This document shows positions 8,053-16,499 of a stretch of 64,000 bases of DNA, one piece after another. The notes beneath the pieces are model-generated. The model searched no databases, was not told where the DNA came from, and saw only the letters and a program-made list of their open reading frames with translations. Made by a program: the position numbers and the translations under genes. The first letter of the stretch is position 1, and each line of letters opens with the position of its first letter. Source of the stretch: Stutzerimonas stutzeri (lineage in GTDB: Bacteria; Pseudomonadota; Gammaproteobacteria; Pseudomonadales; Pseudomonadaceae); the NCBI RefSeq assembly GCF_009789555.1, contig NZ_CP046902.1:3116001-3180000 (forward strand), written 5' to 3'.

Positions 8053-11000
8053 TCATTGCGTGTGCTCGTTAACATCCGCGGAAACCTGGCGTACCGGAAT
8101 GAATACGGTGGGCTTGCCGAGAGACGGGTTATGAAAATCAGCAATCAATTCAGCTTCAAGCGCCTTGGCACGCTTAACGTTCTCCTCCTTGATGTGCCCG
8201 AATCCACGCATTTGCGTAGGAAGCGAGGCGATTTGCACCGCGACCGAATGGTTGGCCGGCATTAGGTGCTCTATTAGTGCGAGCATCTGCTGTTCGTAAT
8301 GAGCGATCAGCTCGCGCTCCATGCGCCGCTCTTCGGTGTACCCGAACAGGTCGAGCGGCGTGCCACGCAAGCTTTTGAACCGTGCCAGCACGGCGAACGC
8401 CTTGCCAACCCACGGGCCGAACTCGCGCTTGCGCAGGTGGCCGGTGACCGGATCGCGTTTGGAGAACAGAGGCGGCGCCATGTTGTACCGGTAGTTCGCG
8501 CCGTCTTCGAAGGCTTCGCGCAGGCGAGCCTTGAACTCAGGATCGCTGTGCAGGCGAGCAACCTCGTATTCATCCTTGTAGGCCATCAGCTTGGCGAAAT
8601 TGCGCGCAACGGCGACCGCCAGCGAGTCAGTCCCTGGCAGCAGCGCCTGCTCGGCCTTGGAGACCTGATCCACCAGCTGGCGATAGCGCTGCGCCCAGGC
8701 CGCGTTCTGATAACGGGTCAGCAAGCCCATGCGGTGTTCAATGATGTCGGTCAACGCGGTCAGTGGCTGAAAATCAAGCGGCTGCGGCACTTGCTGAGCG
8801 ACTGCGGCCTCGATACGCGACGGGTCGATGGCCTGCAACCGGCCCAGCCCGAACGCCTCCTTGTTGAACTGGATCGATACGCCATTGATCTCGACCGCAC
8901 GCTCAATCGCTTCTGGCGATACGGGCAACAGACCGAGCTGCACCGCGTAGCCAAGCATGAACAGGTTCGACGCGATGCTATCGCCCATCAGCGCGAGGCC
9001 AAGACCGCTGGCATCGACCCCATGCAGCTCGCAAGAAAGCTGGCGCAGGTGACCGACGATGCGCTCACGGTCAATCTGCAGATCCGGATTGCGCTGGAAA
9101 GCCGGTGTGGGAGTGACTCGCATATTGACCACAACGCGCGTCCGCTTCGGGTCCAGCGTCACGGCGGGCTCTTTCGACAGGCCCGCAACGGCGTCGAACG
9201 CCAGCGCCAGATCGGCCTCGCCCATTCCAAGCTTCTGCGCGCCCAACTCGCGGCTGTCGCTGGCGATGCGCACGTGGCTGTAAACCGCACCGTTTTTCTG
9301 GCTCAGGCCCGTCATGTCGAACACCGAGCAGGCCTTGCCTTCCAGGTGCGCCGCCATCGCCAACAGCGCGCCGACGGTGACCACGCCGGTGCCTCCGATG
9401 CCGGAAACCATGATGTTGAACGCGCCGTCCAGCGCCACTTGGCTGGGCGCCGGCAGGTCCTGGATCAGCTCGGCGACCAGGGTGGATTTCTTCGGTTTGC
9501 GCGGCTCGGCGTCGAGCACGGTGATGAAGCTCGGGCAGAAGCCCTTCACGCAGCTGTAGTCCTTGTTGCAGTTGGACTGGTCGATCTCGCGCTTGCGTCC
9601 CAGCTCGGTTTCCTTCGGCCACACGCTGACGCAATTGGACTGCACCGAGCAGTCGCCGCAGCCTTCGCATACGTCCGAATTGATGAACATGCGCTTGGCC
9701 GGGTTGGGAAACTTGCCACGCTTGCGGCGGCGGCGCTTTTCGGCAGCGCAGGTCTGTTCGTAGACGATGACCGTGACGCCCTTGACGTCGCGCAGCTCAC
9801 GCTGGACTGTATCGTAATCATCGCGATGATGAACCGTGACGCCGGTACCCAGGCCGCTCTGGGCACCGTAGTTTTCCGGCTTGTCGCTGACCACCACGCA
9901 ACGCACCACGCCCTCGGCCAGCACCTGCCGAGTGATGTCGCCAGGCGTCAGCGGGCCATCGACCGGTTGCCCGCCGGTCATTGCGACCGCATCGTTGAAC
10001 AGGATGCGGAACGTGATGTTCACCCTGGCGGCAACCGCGCCACGAACCGCCAGCAGGCCCGAGTGGTAATAGGTGCCATCGCCCATGTTCTGGAAGATGT
10101 GCGGCGTATCGGAAAAATGGCCGAGGCTGAACCAGTGACCGCCCTCGCCGCCCATGTGCGTGTTGGGCAGCATCGCCGGACCGCTGTACATCGCCATCGC
10201 ATGGCAGCCGATGCCACCGGCGGCGATGCTGCCTTCGACGGTTCGGGTGCCGGTGTTATGCGGGCAGCCGGAGCAGAAGTACGGCGAGCGCGCGGCTTGC
10301 GCCGGGTCCATCGTGGCGACGCGCGCAAGCGTCTCGTTCAGTTCGGTGGCACGGGCGGACACTGCGTCGGCTGGAACACCGAGGCGGCGTAGGCGTTCGG
10401 CAATCACCACGGCCAGCTGTGCCGGTTCGAGCTGCACGTCCGAAGGGATCATGAACTCGCCATCTTCATCGAGCTTGCCGACGACCAGCGGTGCGTTTGG
10501 CATGCCGTACAGGATGGATTTGGCCTGATTTTCGATCAGGGGATCTTTCTCCTCGATGAACAGCAACTCGGCGTGCCCCTGGGCAAATTCGCGAAGCCCT
10601 TCGCGCTCGACGGGGTACATGCAGCCAAGCTTGTAGAAGGAGATCCCCAACGCTGCCGCGCCGACCTCATCCAGACCGAGCAGGCTCAACGCCTGCATCA
10701 CGTCCTGAACGGCCTTGCCGGTGGAAACGATGCCGAGCCGCCGGGCGGGGGCGTCGATACGCACTTCGTCCAGGCGGTTGGCTCGCACGAACTTTTCCAC
10801 CAATGGCCAGCGGTAGCGCTTGACCACCACCTCCGACTGCTGGCGGTCGATGTGCGTGGAGACGAAATGAATGCCGTTGGGCGGCAGCACGCCACGATCC
10901 GGCAATTCGGGCATAGGAGTGGCCGAGCCGATATCCACCGTCATCGTCTGCTCAAGCGTCTCGTTCGACAGCTTGAAGCCGGTATAAAGGCCCGTGTAGC

Positions 11001-11565
11001 GAGACATGACAAAGCCGAGCAAACCGAAGCGGATCACGTCATGGACGTTCGACGGCGCCAGGATCGGTATGCCGCAATGCATCAGTGCCACTTCGCTCTG
11101 ATGGGCGACCGTAGACGATTTCCCGGAGTGGTCGTCACCGGCCACCACCAGTACGCCGCCGTAAGGATGGCTGCCGCCGAAATTGCCGTGCTTGAGCGGA
11201 TCACAGGAGCGATCGACGCCCGGACCCTTGCCGTACCAGATGGCGAACACGCCGTCCTTGTTCGGCTTCGGCGCGCCGGCGAGCATCTGCGTGCCCCACA
11301 CGGCGGTGGCGGCCAGGTCTTCGTTGACGCCGGGCTGGAACAGGATGTCTTGCTGTTCCAGCAGCGTCTTCACCCGCCACAGCTCCAGGTCATAGCTACC
11401 CAGGGGCGAGCCGCGATAGCCGGAAATGAAGCCGGCGGTGTTCAGGCCGTTGCGCCGATCGATCTCGCGCTGGAGCATCGGTACGCGCACGAGAGCCTGG
11501 GTCCCGGTCAACAGGACAGCGCCGGTCTCGGCGGTGTATTTATCCTCTAGCTTCACGTCACGCAT
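8053..11565 (-). CDS. indolepyruvate:ferredoxin oxidoreductase, fused subunits
   Basis: A single chain of about 1170 residues that fuses the parts usually split as IorA and IorB. The N-terminal half carries pyrimidine- and TPP-binding domains (CSGCPHNTGTRTVEG near residue 435). A ferredoxin-type cluster site follows (CEGCGDCSVQSNC near 640, with CNKDYSC after it), then the gamma-type domain (GIGGTGVVTVGALLAMAAH near 725). These enzymes oxidatively decarboxylate 2-oxo acids (arylpyruvates or branched oxo acids) to acyl-CoA and reduce ferredoxin. GST and FAD-dehydrogenase genes lie upstream on the same strand. I chose the ATG at 11565, which starts at MRDVKLEDKY, over two earlier in-frame starts that add residues unlike the family. 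Confidence 0.88.
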   Translation of the reverse strand: MRDVKLEDKYTAETGAVLLTGTQALVRVPMLQREIDRRNGLNTAGFISGYRGSPLGSYDLELWRVKTLLEQQDILFQPGVNEDLAATAVWGTQMLAGAPKPNKDGVFAIWYGKGPGVDRSCDPLKHGNFGGSHPYGGVLVVAGDDHSGKSSTVAHQSEVALMHCGIPILAPSNVHDVIRFGLLGFVMSRYTGLYTGFKLSNETLEQTMTVDIGSATPMPELPDRGVLPPNGIHFVSTHIDRQQSEVVVKRYRWPLVEKFVRANRLDEVRIDAPARRLGIVSTGKAVQDVMQALSLLGLDEVGAAALGISFYKLGCMYPVEREGLREFAQGHAELLFIEEKDPLIENQAKSILYGMPNAPLVVGKLDEDGEFMIPSDVQLEPAQLAVVIAERLRRLGVPADAVSARATELNETLARVATMDPAQAARSPYFCSGCPHNTGTRTVEGSIAAGGIGCHAMAMYSGPAMLPNTHMGGEGGHWFSLGHFSDTPHIFQNMGDGTYYHSGLLAVRGAVAARVNITFRILFNDAVAMTGGQPVDGPLTPGDITRQVLAEGVVRCVVVSDKPENYGAQSGLGTGVTVHHRDDYDTVQRELRDVKGVTVIVYEQTCAAEKRRRRKRGKFPNPAKRMFINSDVCEGCGDCSVQSNCVSVWPKETELGRKREIDQSNCNKDYSCVKGFCPSFITVLDAEPRKPKKSTLVAELIQDLPAPSQVALDGAFNIMVSGIGGTGVVTVGALLAMAAHLEGKACSVFDMTGLSQKNGAVYSHVRIASDSRELGAQKLGMGEADLALAFDAVAGLSKEPAVTLDPKRTRVVVNMRVTPTPAFQRNPDLQIDRERIVGHLRQLSCELHGVDASGLGLALMGDSIASNLFMLGYAVQLGLLPVSPEAIERAVEINGVSIQFNKEAFGLGRLQAIDPSRIEAAVAQQVPQPLDFQPLTALTDIIEHRMGLLTRYQNAAWAQRYRQLVDQVSKAEQALLPGTDSLAVAVARNFAKLMAYKDEYEVARLHSDPEFKARLREAFEDGANYRYNMAPPLFSKRDPVTGHLRKREFGPWVGKAFAVLARFKSLRGTPLDLFGYTEERRMERELIAHYEQQMLALIEHLMPANHSVAVQIASLPTQMRGFGHIKEENVKRAKALEAELIADFHNPSLGKPTVFIPVRQVSADVNEHTQ

Positions 11566-11610
11566 AGTTATTGTTTTCCGTTGCATCGTTAAATACATCG
11601 TCGTGCAGCG

Positions 11611-12315
11611 TCAGTCGGGGCTGACCGCGTCGTAGCACGTCGGCTGGAACTGGTAGGCCGCGTTCCTGGCGGCGAGATAAGGGGCGAACACCTCATCGAA
11701 ATTGGCCAGCACCTGGCGCGTGCTGTCGCGCTGCGCCATGTGTAGCGCCCATTGCTCCAGGCCGATCTCGGCGAGGATCGAGCGCTGGTAGACGAAGCGG
11801 CTGACGCGTTCGGCGATATCCAGGCAATAGAAGGCGAACAGGTCGGCGTAACTGAGGCTCTCGCCCATCAGGAACGGCCGGGGGTCGGCCAGCCGACGCA
11901 GGGCACCGATGGCACGATCAAGGGCGACACGCGCCGCGTCGACGGTCGCCTGACTGTTCTCGCCACCCATGAACACGCCGGGAAACAGCGAACGCACCGG
12001 TACCTCGACATACATCTGCACGACATTGAGCAACTGCCGCTCGCGGGCGCGCCCGAAGGGGTCGGCGGCATGCAGCGCCGAGCCGTCGAGGCTGTCCTCG
12101 AGGTATTCGATGATTGCCACCGTCTCGGCGAGCCATCCGTGCGGGGTTTCCAGCACGGGAATCTTGCCCATCGGGCTGACGGCCAGGAACGCTTCGTCCT
12201 GACTCGCCCGCGTGGTGACCACCTCGAAGCGGGCACCCTTCTCGATCAGCGCCGCATGGGCGATGTTGAAGTAGTTGCTCACGGCATAGCCGTGCAGCCG
12301 CAGCGGCGCGCTCAT
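11611..12315 (-). CDS. glutathione S-transferase family protein
   Basis: A 234-residue protein with the GST layout: an N-terminal thioredoxin-like domain (LRLHGYAVSNYFNIAHAAL, with MGKIPVLETPHGWLAETVAIIEYLED holding the cis-Pro and glutathione-binding Glu-Thr/Ser region) and an all-helical C-terminal domain. The ATG at 12315 overlaps the stop of the FAD-dehydrogenase gene as ATGA; a GTG one codon upstream is possible. Its co-translation with a dehydrogenase and an oxo-acid oxidoreductase suggests a catabolic role such as isomerisation or detoxification of an intermediate, but the substrate is unknown. Confidence 0.85.
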   Translation of the reverse strand: MSAPLRLHGYAVSNYFNIAHAALIEKGARFEVVTTRASQDEAFLAVSPMGKIPVLETPHGWLAETVAIIEYLEDSLDGSALHAADPFGRARERQLLNVVQMYVEVPVRSLFPGVFMGGENSQATVDAARVALDRAIGALRRLADPRPFLMGESLSYADLFAFYCLDIAERVSRFVYQRSILAEIGLEQWALHMAQRDSTRQVLANFDEVFAPYLAARNAAYQFQPTCYDAVSPD

Positions 12316-13778
12316 CACGCCTGCTCCGCCGGGCCGGTCGATTCAAAAATCTTGCCGGGGTTGAGAATGCCGTTCGGGTCGAGCAGGTTCTTCAGCTCCT
12401 GCATCAGGCCGCGCTCGATCGGGCTGCGGCTGATCGGGAACCAGGCCTTCTTCTCCAAACCAATGCCATGCTCGGCCGATACCGAGCCGCCGAAGTCGGC
12501 CAGCGGCTCGTAGACACAAGCCTCGACGTCATGCCGTTGATCTTCGGTGCCGGCGCCGATGGCGATGTGCAGGTTGCCGTCGCCGACGTGACCGAGGAAC
12601 GCGATGGCCCCCTCCGGCCAGCCGCTGCGCAGCCGGGCGGTGACGCGGCGCATGTATTCCTCCATGTCGCCCACCGGCAGAGAGATATCGAAGGCGTAGA
12701 ACGGGCGGAAATCCTTGACCAGATGTTCGAGGTCTTCGCGAATTTCCCAGATGCCCTGCTTCTCGCGCTCGGAGCGGGCGATCACCGCGTCGTCGATCAG
12801 GCCCAGCTCGATGCCGCGCTCCAGCGCCTGCTCGAACACCTCGCTGTCGCGCGCCTGGTGTGCGCCGAGGGATTCGATGATGGCGTAGTACGGTTTGTCC
12901 GACGGCAGCGGCGGCTGATGGCGGCCCGGCCCGGTGTTGACTCGGTAGAAATTGTTGTCGATCAGTTCGAAGGCGCTGAGCTGGCCGCCCAGCGCGCCGT
13001 CCATGTGGCGCAGCAGCTTGGCGATCTGCTCGAAGCTGCTGGCGCAGATCATCGCCGTGTTGCTGCTCGACGGCAGTTCGCGCAGACGCAACACCAGGCG
13101 GGTGATGACCCCCAGGGTGCCTTCGCTGCCGAGGAACAATTGCTTGAGGTCGTAACCGGTGTTGTTCTTGATCATCCGGTTGAGCGAAGACACCACGCGG
13201 CCGTCGGCCAGCACCGCTTCGACGCCGAGTACCTGCTCGCGCATCATGCCGTAGCGGATCACCCGCACGCCGCCGGCATTGGTCGCGGCGTTGCCGCCGA
13301 GCTGGCAGGAACCGCGACCGCCGAGGTCAAGCGGGAAGCTCAGGCCGGACGGCTGCAGATGGTCCTGCAGGGTTTCCAGGATCACCCCGGCCTGCACGAT
13401 GGCTGTGCGGTTGGCGAGGTCGACGCTCTCGATGGCGTTCATCCGCTCCAGTGACAGCACCACGTCGCCCGGTTTGGTCTGGGTGGCGCGCACCCAGCCT
13501 GACATGCCGCCCTGCACCACCACCGGCTGACGCGCGGCGTTGCACAATTCCAGTATCCGCGCGACCTGCTCAGTGCTGGTGGGGCGCAGGATGGCATCGG
13601 CCTCGATGCGTGACATGAACACACCGGGATGGCGCGATGCGACATCCTGACCGGTGAGCATGCCGCCCTCACCGACCACGGCGCGCAGCTTCTCGAGCAG
13701 CTCAGCAGGAACGGCCGTTGCGACAGTGTCGTTGACGGCGTCGGTGTATGCGGTGGAGAGAACATCGCTTGCTGTCAT
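12315..13778 (-). CDS. FAD-binding 2-hydroxy-acid dehydrogenase (GlcD/D2HGDH type)
   Basis: A 487-residue flavoprotein with an FAD_binding_4 domain (QPVVVQGGMSGW, LGGRGSCQLGGNAATNAGG, and LFLGSEGTLGVITRLVLRL) and the FAD-oxidase C-terminal domain (GHVGDGNLHIAIG and SAEHGIGLEKK). Relatives oxidise D-lactate, glycolate, D-2-hydroxyglutarate or related 2-hydroxy acids to 2-oxo acids and pass electrons to the respiratory chain. The next enzyme in the operon after the GST acts on 2-oxo acids, so a 2-hydroxy acid to 2-oxo acid to acyl-CoA sequence is a natural reading, though inferred. It is the first gene after the terminator at 14008, so a promoter probably lies in 13779-14007. Confidence 0.85.
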   Translation of the reverse strand: MTASDVLSTAYTDAVNDTVATAVPAELLEKLRAVVGEGGMLTGQDVASRHPGVFMSRIEADAILRPTSTEQVARILELCNAARQPVVVQGGMSGWVRATQTKPGDVVLSLERMNAIESVDLANRTAIVQAGVILETLQDHLQPSGLSFPLDLGGRGSCQLGGNAATNAGGVRVIRYGMMREQVLGVEAVLADGRVVSSLNRMIKNNTGYDLKQLFLGSEGTLGVITRLVLRLRELPSSSNTAMICASSFEQIAKLLRHMDGALGGQLSAFELIDNNFYRVNTGPGRHQPPLPSDKPYYAIIESLGAHQARDSEVFEQALERGIELGLIDDAVIARSEREKQGIWEIREDLEHLVKDFRPFYAFDISLPVGDMEEYMRRVTARLRSGWPEGAIAFLGHVGDGNLHIAIGAGTEDQRHDVEACVYEPLADFGGSVSAEHGIGLEKKAWFPISRSPIERGLMQELKNLLDPNGILNPGKIFESTGPAEQA

Positions 13779-14007
13779 TGTTCATGCGCCCGTTATTGGA
13801 GTTGTCGCCAGTCGCTTGCGGTGAGCGAGTGGAAGGCTGATGGGTTGATTGTTGGGAAATCCGACCGTGGCAGCGATGGCAACACGGAGTGGCGGAAAGC
13901 ATTTCGTGCCAAAAACGCAGGGTTGCGGATGGCCGAAAGTGTCAGTGCTCGCGGATGCTCAGTTCGTCGAGCTCGGTGCGGCCGCCCCAGGCAATAACGG
14001 AGCACGC

Positions 14008-14044
14008 AAAAAAAAACCGATCCGGCTGGCCTTGATCGGATCGG
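14008..14044 (-). terminator. rho-independent terminator after the enoyl-CoA hydratase gene
   Basis: Read on the minus strand, a perfect 8-bp stem CCGATCCG / CGGATCGG with a 12-base loop is followed at once by a run of nine T residues. It closes the beta-oxidation operon that ends at 14070. The rest of the 290-bp gap (13779-14007) holds no gene that I can see; it should contain the promoter of the FAD dehydrogenase/GST/oxidoreductase genes. Confidence 0.85.
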
Positions 14045-14069
14045 CGAAAGGTTGTTCGGAGGGAATGGC

Positions 14070-14864
14070 TCAGCGACCAGTGAACGCGGCCTTGCGCTTG
14101 GCGAAGAACGCCGCGATGCCTTCACGGAAATCCTGCGTACCGGCACAGGCACGAAATGCCTCGTGCTCGGCTTCCAGCTGTTCCTGCAGAGTGTGTGTTC
14201 CAGCCTGGCGCAGCAGGCGCTTAACCTGGCCATAGGCGAAGGTCGGGCCGGACGCCAGCCGCAGGGCGAACTCATGAGTTTGCGTCTGCAGCTCGGCGGC
14301 TGGCGCCACGCGCGCAATCAACCCCAGCTGCAATGCCTGCTCGGCCGATAGCACGGTGTTGAGCAGGGCCATCTCCATCGCCCGCTGCAGGCCGATCTGG
14401 CGCAACAGGTGCCAGGAGCCGCCGCCATCCAAGCTGGTGGCGATGCCCAGGTAGGCCAGGCAGAATCGCGCATCGTCGGCGGCGATGGTCAGGTCGCAGC
14501 CAAGCGCCAGACTCATGCCGGCCCCGGTCACGGCACCGTGCACGCTGCCGATTACCGGCTGCGGCAGTTGCTCCAGCAGCGCCAGGGCGCGGTGCAGCGG
14601 CTGGATGATGGCCGAGGCCAACTGCGCGGGATCGTCGGAACTATGGAACGCCGCCAGGTCGCCACCAGCCATGAAGGCTCGGCCGCTGCCGGACAGCACA
14701 ATCACCCGCACTTCCTCCCGCGCCTGCAATTGCTGGCACAGGGCGAGGAAGCACTCGGCGGTGTCCACGTCGATGGCGTTGAGCGATTCCGGGCGATCGA
14801 ATACCACCCGGGCGATGCCTTCGGCGATCTCCAGCGTGACCGGCTGCCTGTTCTCCGTGCTCAT
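14070..14864 (-). CDS. enoyl-CoA hydratase/isomerase
   Basis: A 264-residue crotonase-fold protein of standard length. It has the oxyanion-hole segments GSGRAFMAGGDLAAF (about residue 60) and GSVHGAVTGAGMSLALGCDL (about residue 105), then the usual C-terminal helices. The normal second catalytic glutamate region reads GIATSLDGGGSW, with Asp near the usual Glu position, which suggests isomerase or another crotonase activity rather than classical hydration. It begins one base from the reductase stop on the same strand and is the last gene of the operon before the terminator. Confidence 0.85.
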   Translation of the reverse strand: MSTENRQPVTLEIAEGIARVVFDRPESLNAIDVDTAECFLALCQQLQAREEVRVIVLSGSGRAFMAGGDLAAFHSSDDPAQLASAIIQPLHRALALLEQLPQPVIGSVHGAVTGAGMSLALGCDLTIAADDARFCLAYLGIATSLDGGGSWHLLRQIGLQRAMEMALLNTVLSAEQALQLGLIARVAPAAELQTQTHEFALRLASGPTFAYGQVKRLLRQAGTHTLQEQLEAEHEAFRACAGTQDFREGIAAFFAKRKAAFTGR

Positions 14865-16097
14865 TTAGGCCACCGCTGCCAGCGTCTTGAGCGGCATCGC
14901 GGCGTCCGCCAGGGCGGCGATATCGGGAACGAAGCCGCTTTTCACCAGCGCCTTGCCCTGTACGTAATCGCGCACCAGGTTCACGCAATCCAGGGCCAGC
15001 ACGCGGCCCTGCTTGAGATATACCACCGAGAAGCTGCGCGAAGCCGGATCGCCGCGCACCACCGTCTGGTCGTAGCCGGTCGACAGGCCGACGGTTTGCA
15101 ATTTCAGGTCGTACTGATCGGACCAGAACCATGGCACCGCGTCGTAGGCATCCTCCTGGCCGACCAGGAACTTGGCCACCACCTTGGCCTGGTCATTGGC
15201 GTTCTGCACCGACTCCAGGCGGATCGGCGCGTCGCCGGCGCAATAACGGTTGACGTGCGCGGCGCAGTCGCCGATGGCGAATACGTCCGGCAGCTGCGTG
15301 CGGCAATATTCGTCGACCAGCACGCCATTGCCTCCCGGCAGTCCCGCTTCAACCAATGGTTGAACCGCCGGAACGATACCAATGCCGACGATGACCATAT
15401 CAGCCGGCAGCACGCTGCCGTCCTGCAGCGCCACGCCGGTGACCTTCTCGCCGTCTCCGACGATGTGATCGACCACCACGCCGAGGCGCACGTCCACGCC
15501 GTGAGCGCGGTGCTCGGCCTCGTAGAAGCGCGACAGCGGCTCGCCGGCCACGCGCGCCAACACGCGATCCAGAGCCTCCAATACGGTTACAGGCTTGCCC
15601 AGCTTGCTCAGCACGGCCGCTGCTTCCAACCCGATATAGCCGCCGCCAATGACTACCACGCGCTGGGTAGTCGGTAGCTCGGCGATCATGTGGTCGACGT
15701 CGGCGCGGTTGCGCACCGAATGCACGCCGCACAGGTCATGCCCCTGGCAGCTGAGACGCCGTGGCGCGCCGCCGGTAGCCCAGACCAGCGAGCCGTATTC
15801 GAACGTCTCACCACTTGCAGTACTCAGTCGATGGGCGCCGGCGTCGACCGCAACCACACGCTGACCGAGGTGCATGTCGATGTGCTTGTCATTCCAGAAG
15901 CTGGCCGGACGCAGAAGAAAATGCTCGAACGTCTTCTCGCCCGCGAGGTAGTCCTTGGACAGCGGCGGACGCTCGTAGGGGAGCTCGCGCTCTTCGCCGA
16001 TCATGGCGATGGAGCCCTGGAAGCCCTGCTGGCGGAGCAAGCCCGCCGCTTGGGCGCCGGCATGCCCGGCCCCCACGATCACGACATCCTTACGCAT
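14865..16097 (-). CDS. NAD(P)H-dependent ferredoxin reductase (FAD/NAD(P)-disulfide fold)
   Basis: A 410-residue protein with the N-terminal FAD site VGAGHAGAQAAGLLRQQGF, the Pro-rich RPPLSKDYLAGE motif typical of putidaredoxin and rubredoxin reductases, a second Rossmann site VVIGGGYIGLEAAAVLSKLG for NAD(P)H, and VFAIGDCAAHVN near the FAD ribityl-binding region. It transfers electrons from NAD(P)H to the 2Fe-2S ferredoxin encoded just upstream, normally to feed a cytochrome P450 or Rieske oxygenase. No oxygenase gene lies in this window, so the terminal partner must be elsewhere. Confidence 0.9.
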   Translation of the reverse strand: MRKDVVIVGAGHAGAQAAGLLRQQGFQGSIAMIGEERELPYERPPLSKDYLAGEKTFEHFLLRPASFWNDKHIDMHLGQRVVAVDAGAHRLSTASGETFEYGSLVWATGGAPRRLSCQGHDLCGVHSVRNRADVDHMIAELPTTQRVVVIGGGYIGLEAAAVLSKLGKPVTVLEALDRVLARVAGEPLSRFYEAEHRAHGVDVRLGVVVDHIVGDGEKVTGVALQDGSVLPADMVIVGIGIVPAVQPLVEAGLPGGNGVLVDEYCRTQLPDVFAIGDCAAHVNRYCAGDAPIRLESVQNANDQAKVVAKFLVGQEDAYDAVPWFWSDQYDLKLQTVGLSTGYDQTVVRGDPASRSFSVVYLKQGRVLALDCVNLVRDYVQGKALVKSGFVPDIAALADAAMPLKTLAAVA

Positions 16098-16148
16098 GGT
16101 CGATACCTCTTGTTAGTCTTGTCATGGATCAGCCCGAGCGGGTTGGCT

Positions 16149-16466
16149 TCAGTCTTCCGGAGCCAGGGTCACACGCAGGCCGTCCAGGTCTTCGCGCCAG
16201 ATCACCTGGCAGGACAGCCGCGAAGTGGCGTTGCGGTGGTCGGAACTATCGAGCAGATCGTTCTCATCGGCGCCCATGGGCTCCAGCAGCTCGGCGAACA
16301 TCGGATCAACGAAAATGTGGCAAGTAGCACAGGAACAGGTGCCGCCGCACAGGGCAAGGATCTCGTCCACGCCGCCGCTGCGCATGATTTCCATCAGGTT
16401 CTGCGAAGCTTCCGCCTGCAGGGTCATCTGTTCGCCTTCACGGTTTTCAACAATGAGAATGCCCAT
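16149..16466 (-). CDS. 2Fe-2S ferredoxin (adrenodoxin/putidaredoxin type)
   Basis: A 105-residue protein of the usual length, with three of the cluster cysteines in CGGTCSCATCHIF (CX5CX2C spacing) and the last in LSCQV near residue 94. Its acidic surface and strand order fit the vertebrate-type ferredoxins that serve P450s. It lies 51 bp upstream of the reductase gene on the same strand, so the two form an electron-transfer pair. It could also take electrons from the indolepyruvate:ferredoxin oxidoreductase, but those enzymes usually use bacterial 4Fe-4S ferredoxins, so the oxygenase role is more likely. Confidence 0.9.
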   Translation of the reverse strand: MGILIVENREGEQMTLQAEASQNLMEIMRSGGVDEILALCGGTCSCATCHIFVDPMFAELLEPMGADENDLLDSSDHRNATSRLSCQVIWREDLDGLRVTLAPED

Positions 16467-16499
16467 GTATGCCTCGTACTGCCTTATCGGTTGTAGGGA

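Noticed and set aside
8299..10392. 697-codon plus-strand frame opposite the oxo-acid oxidoreductase
   Set aside because: It lies wholly antisense to clear TPP, iron-sulphur and gamma-domain motifs and is rich in Arg, His and Gln as typical of shadow frames.
13900..13930. Possible sigma-54 site upstream of the FAD dehydrogenase
   Set aside because: On the minus strand TGGCAC is present, but the -12 GC does not occur at the needed distance.
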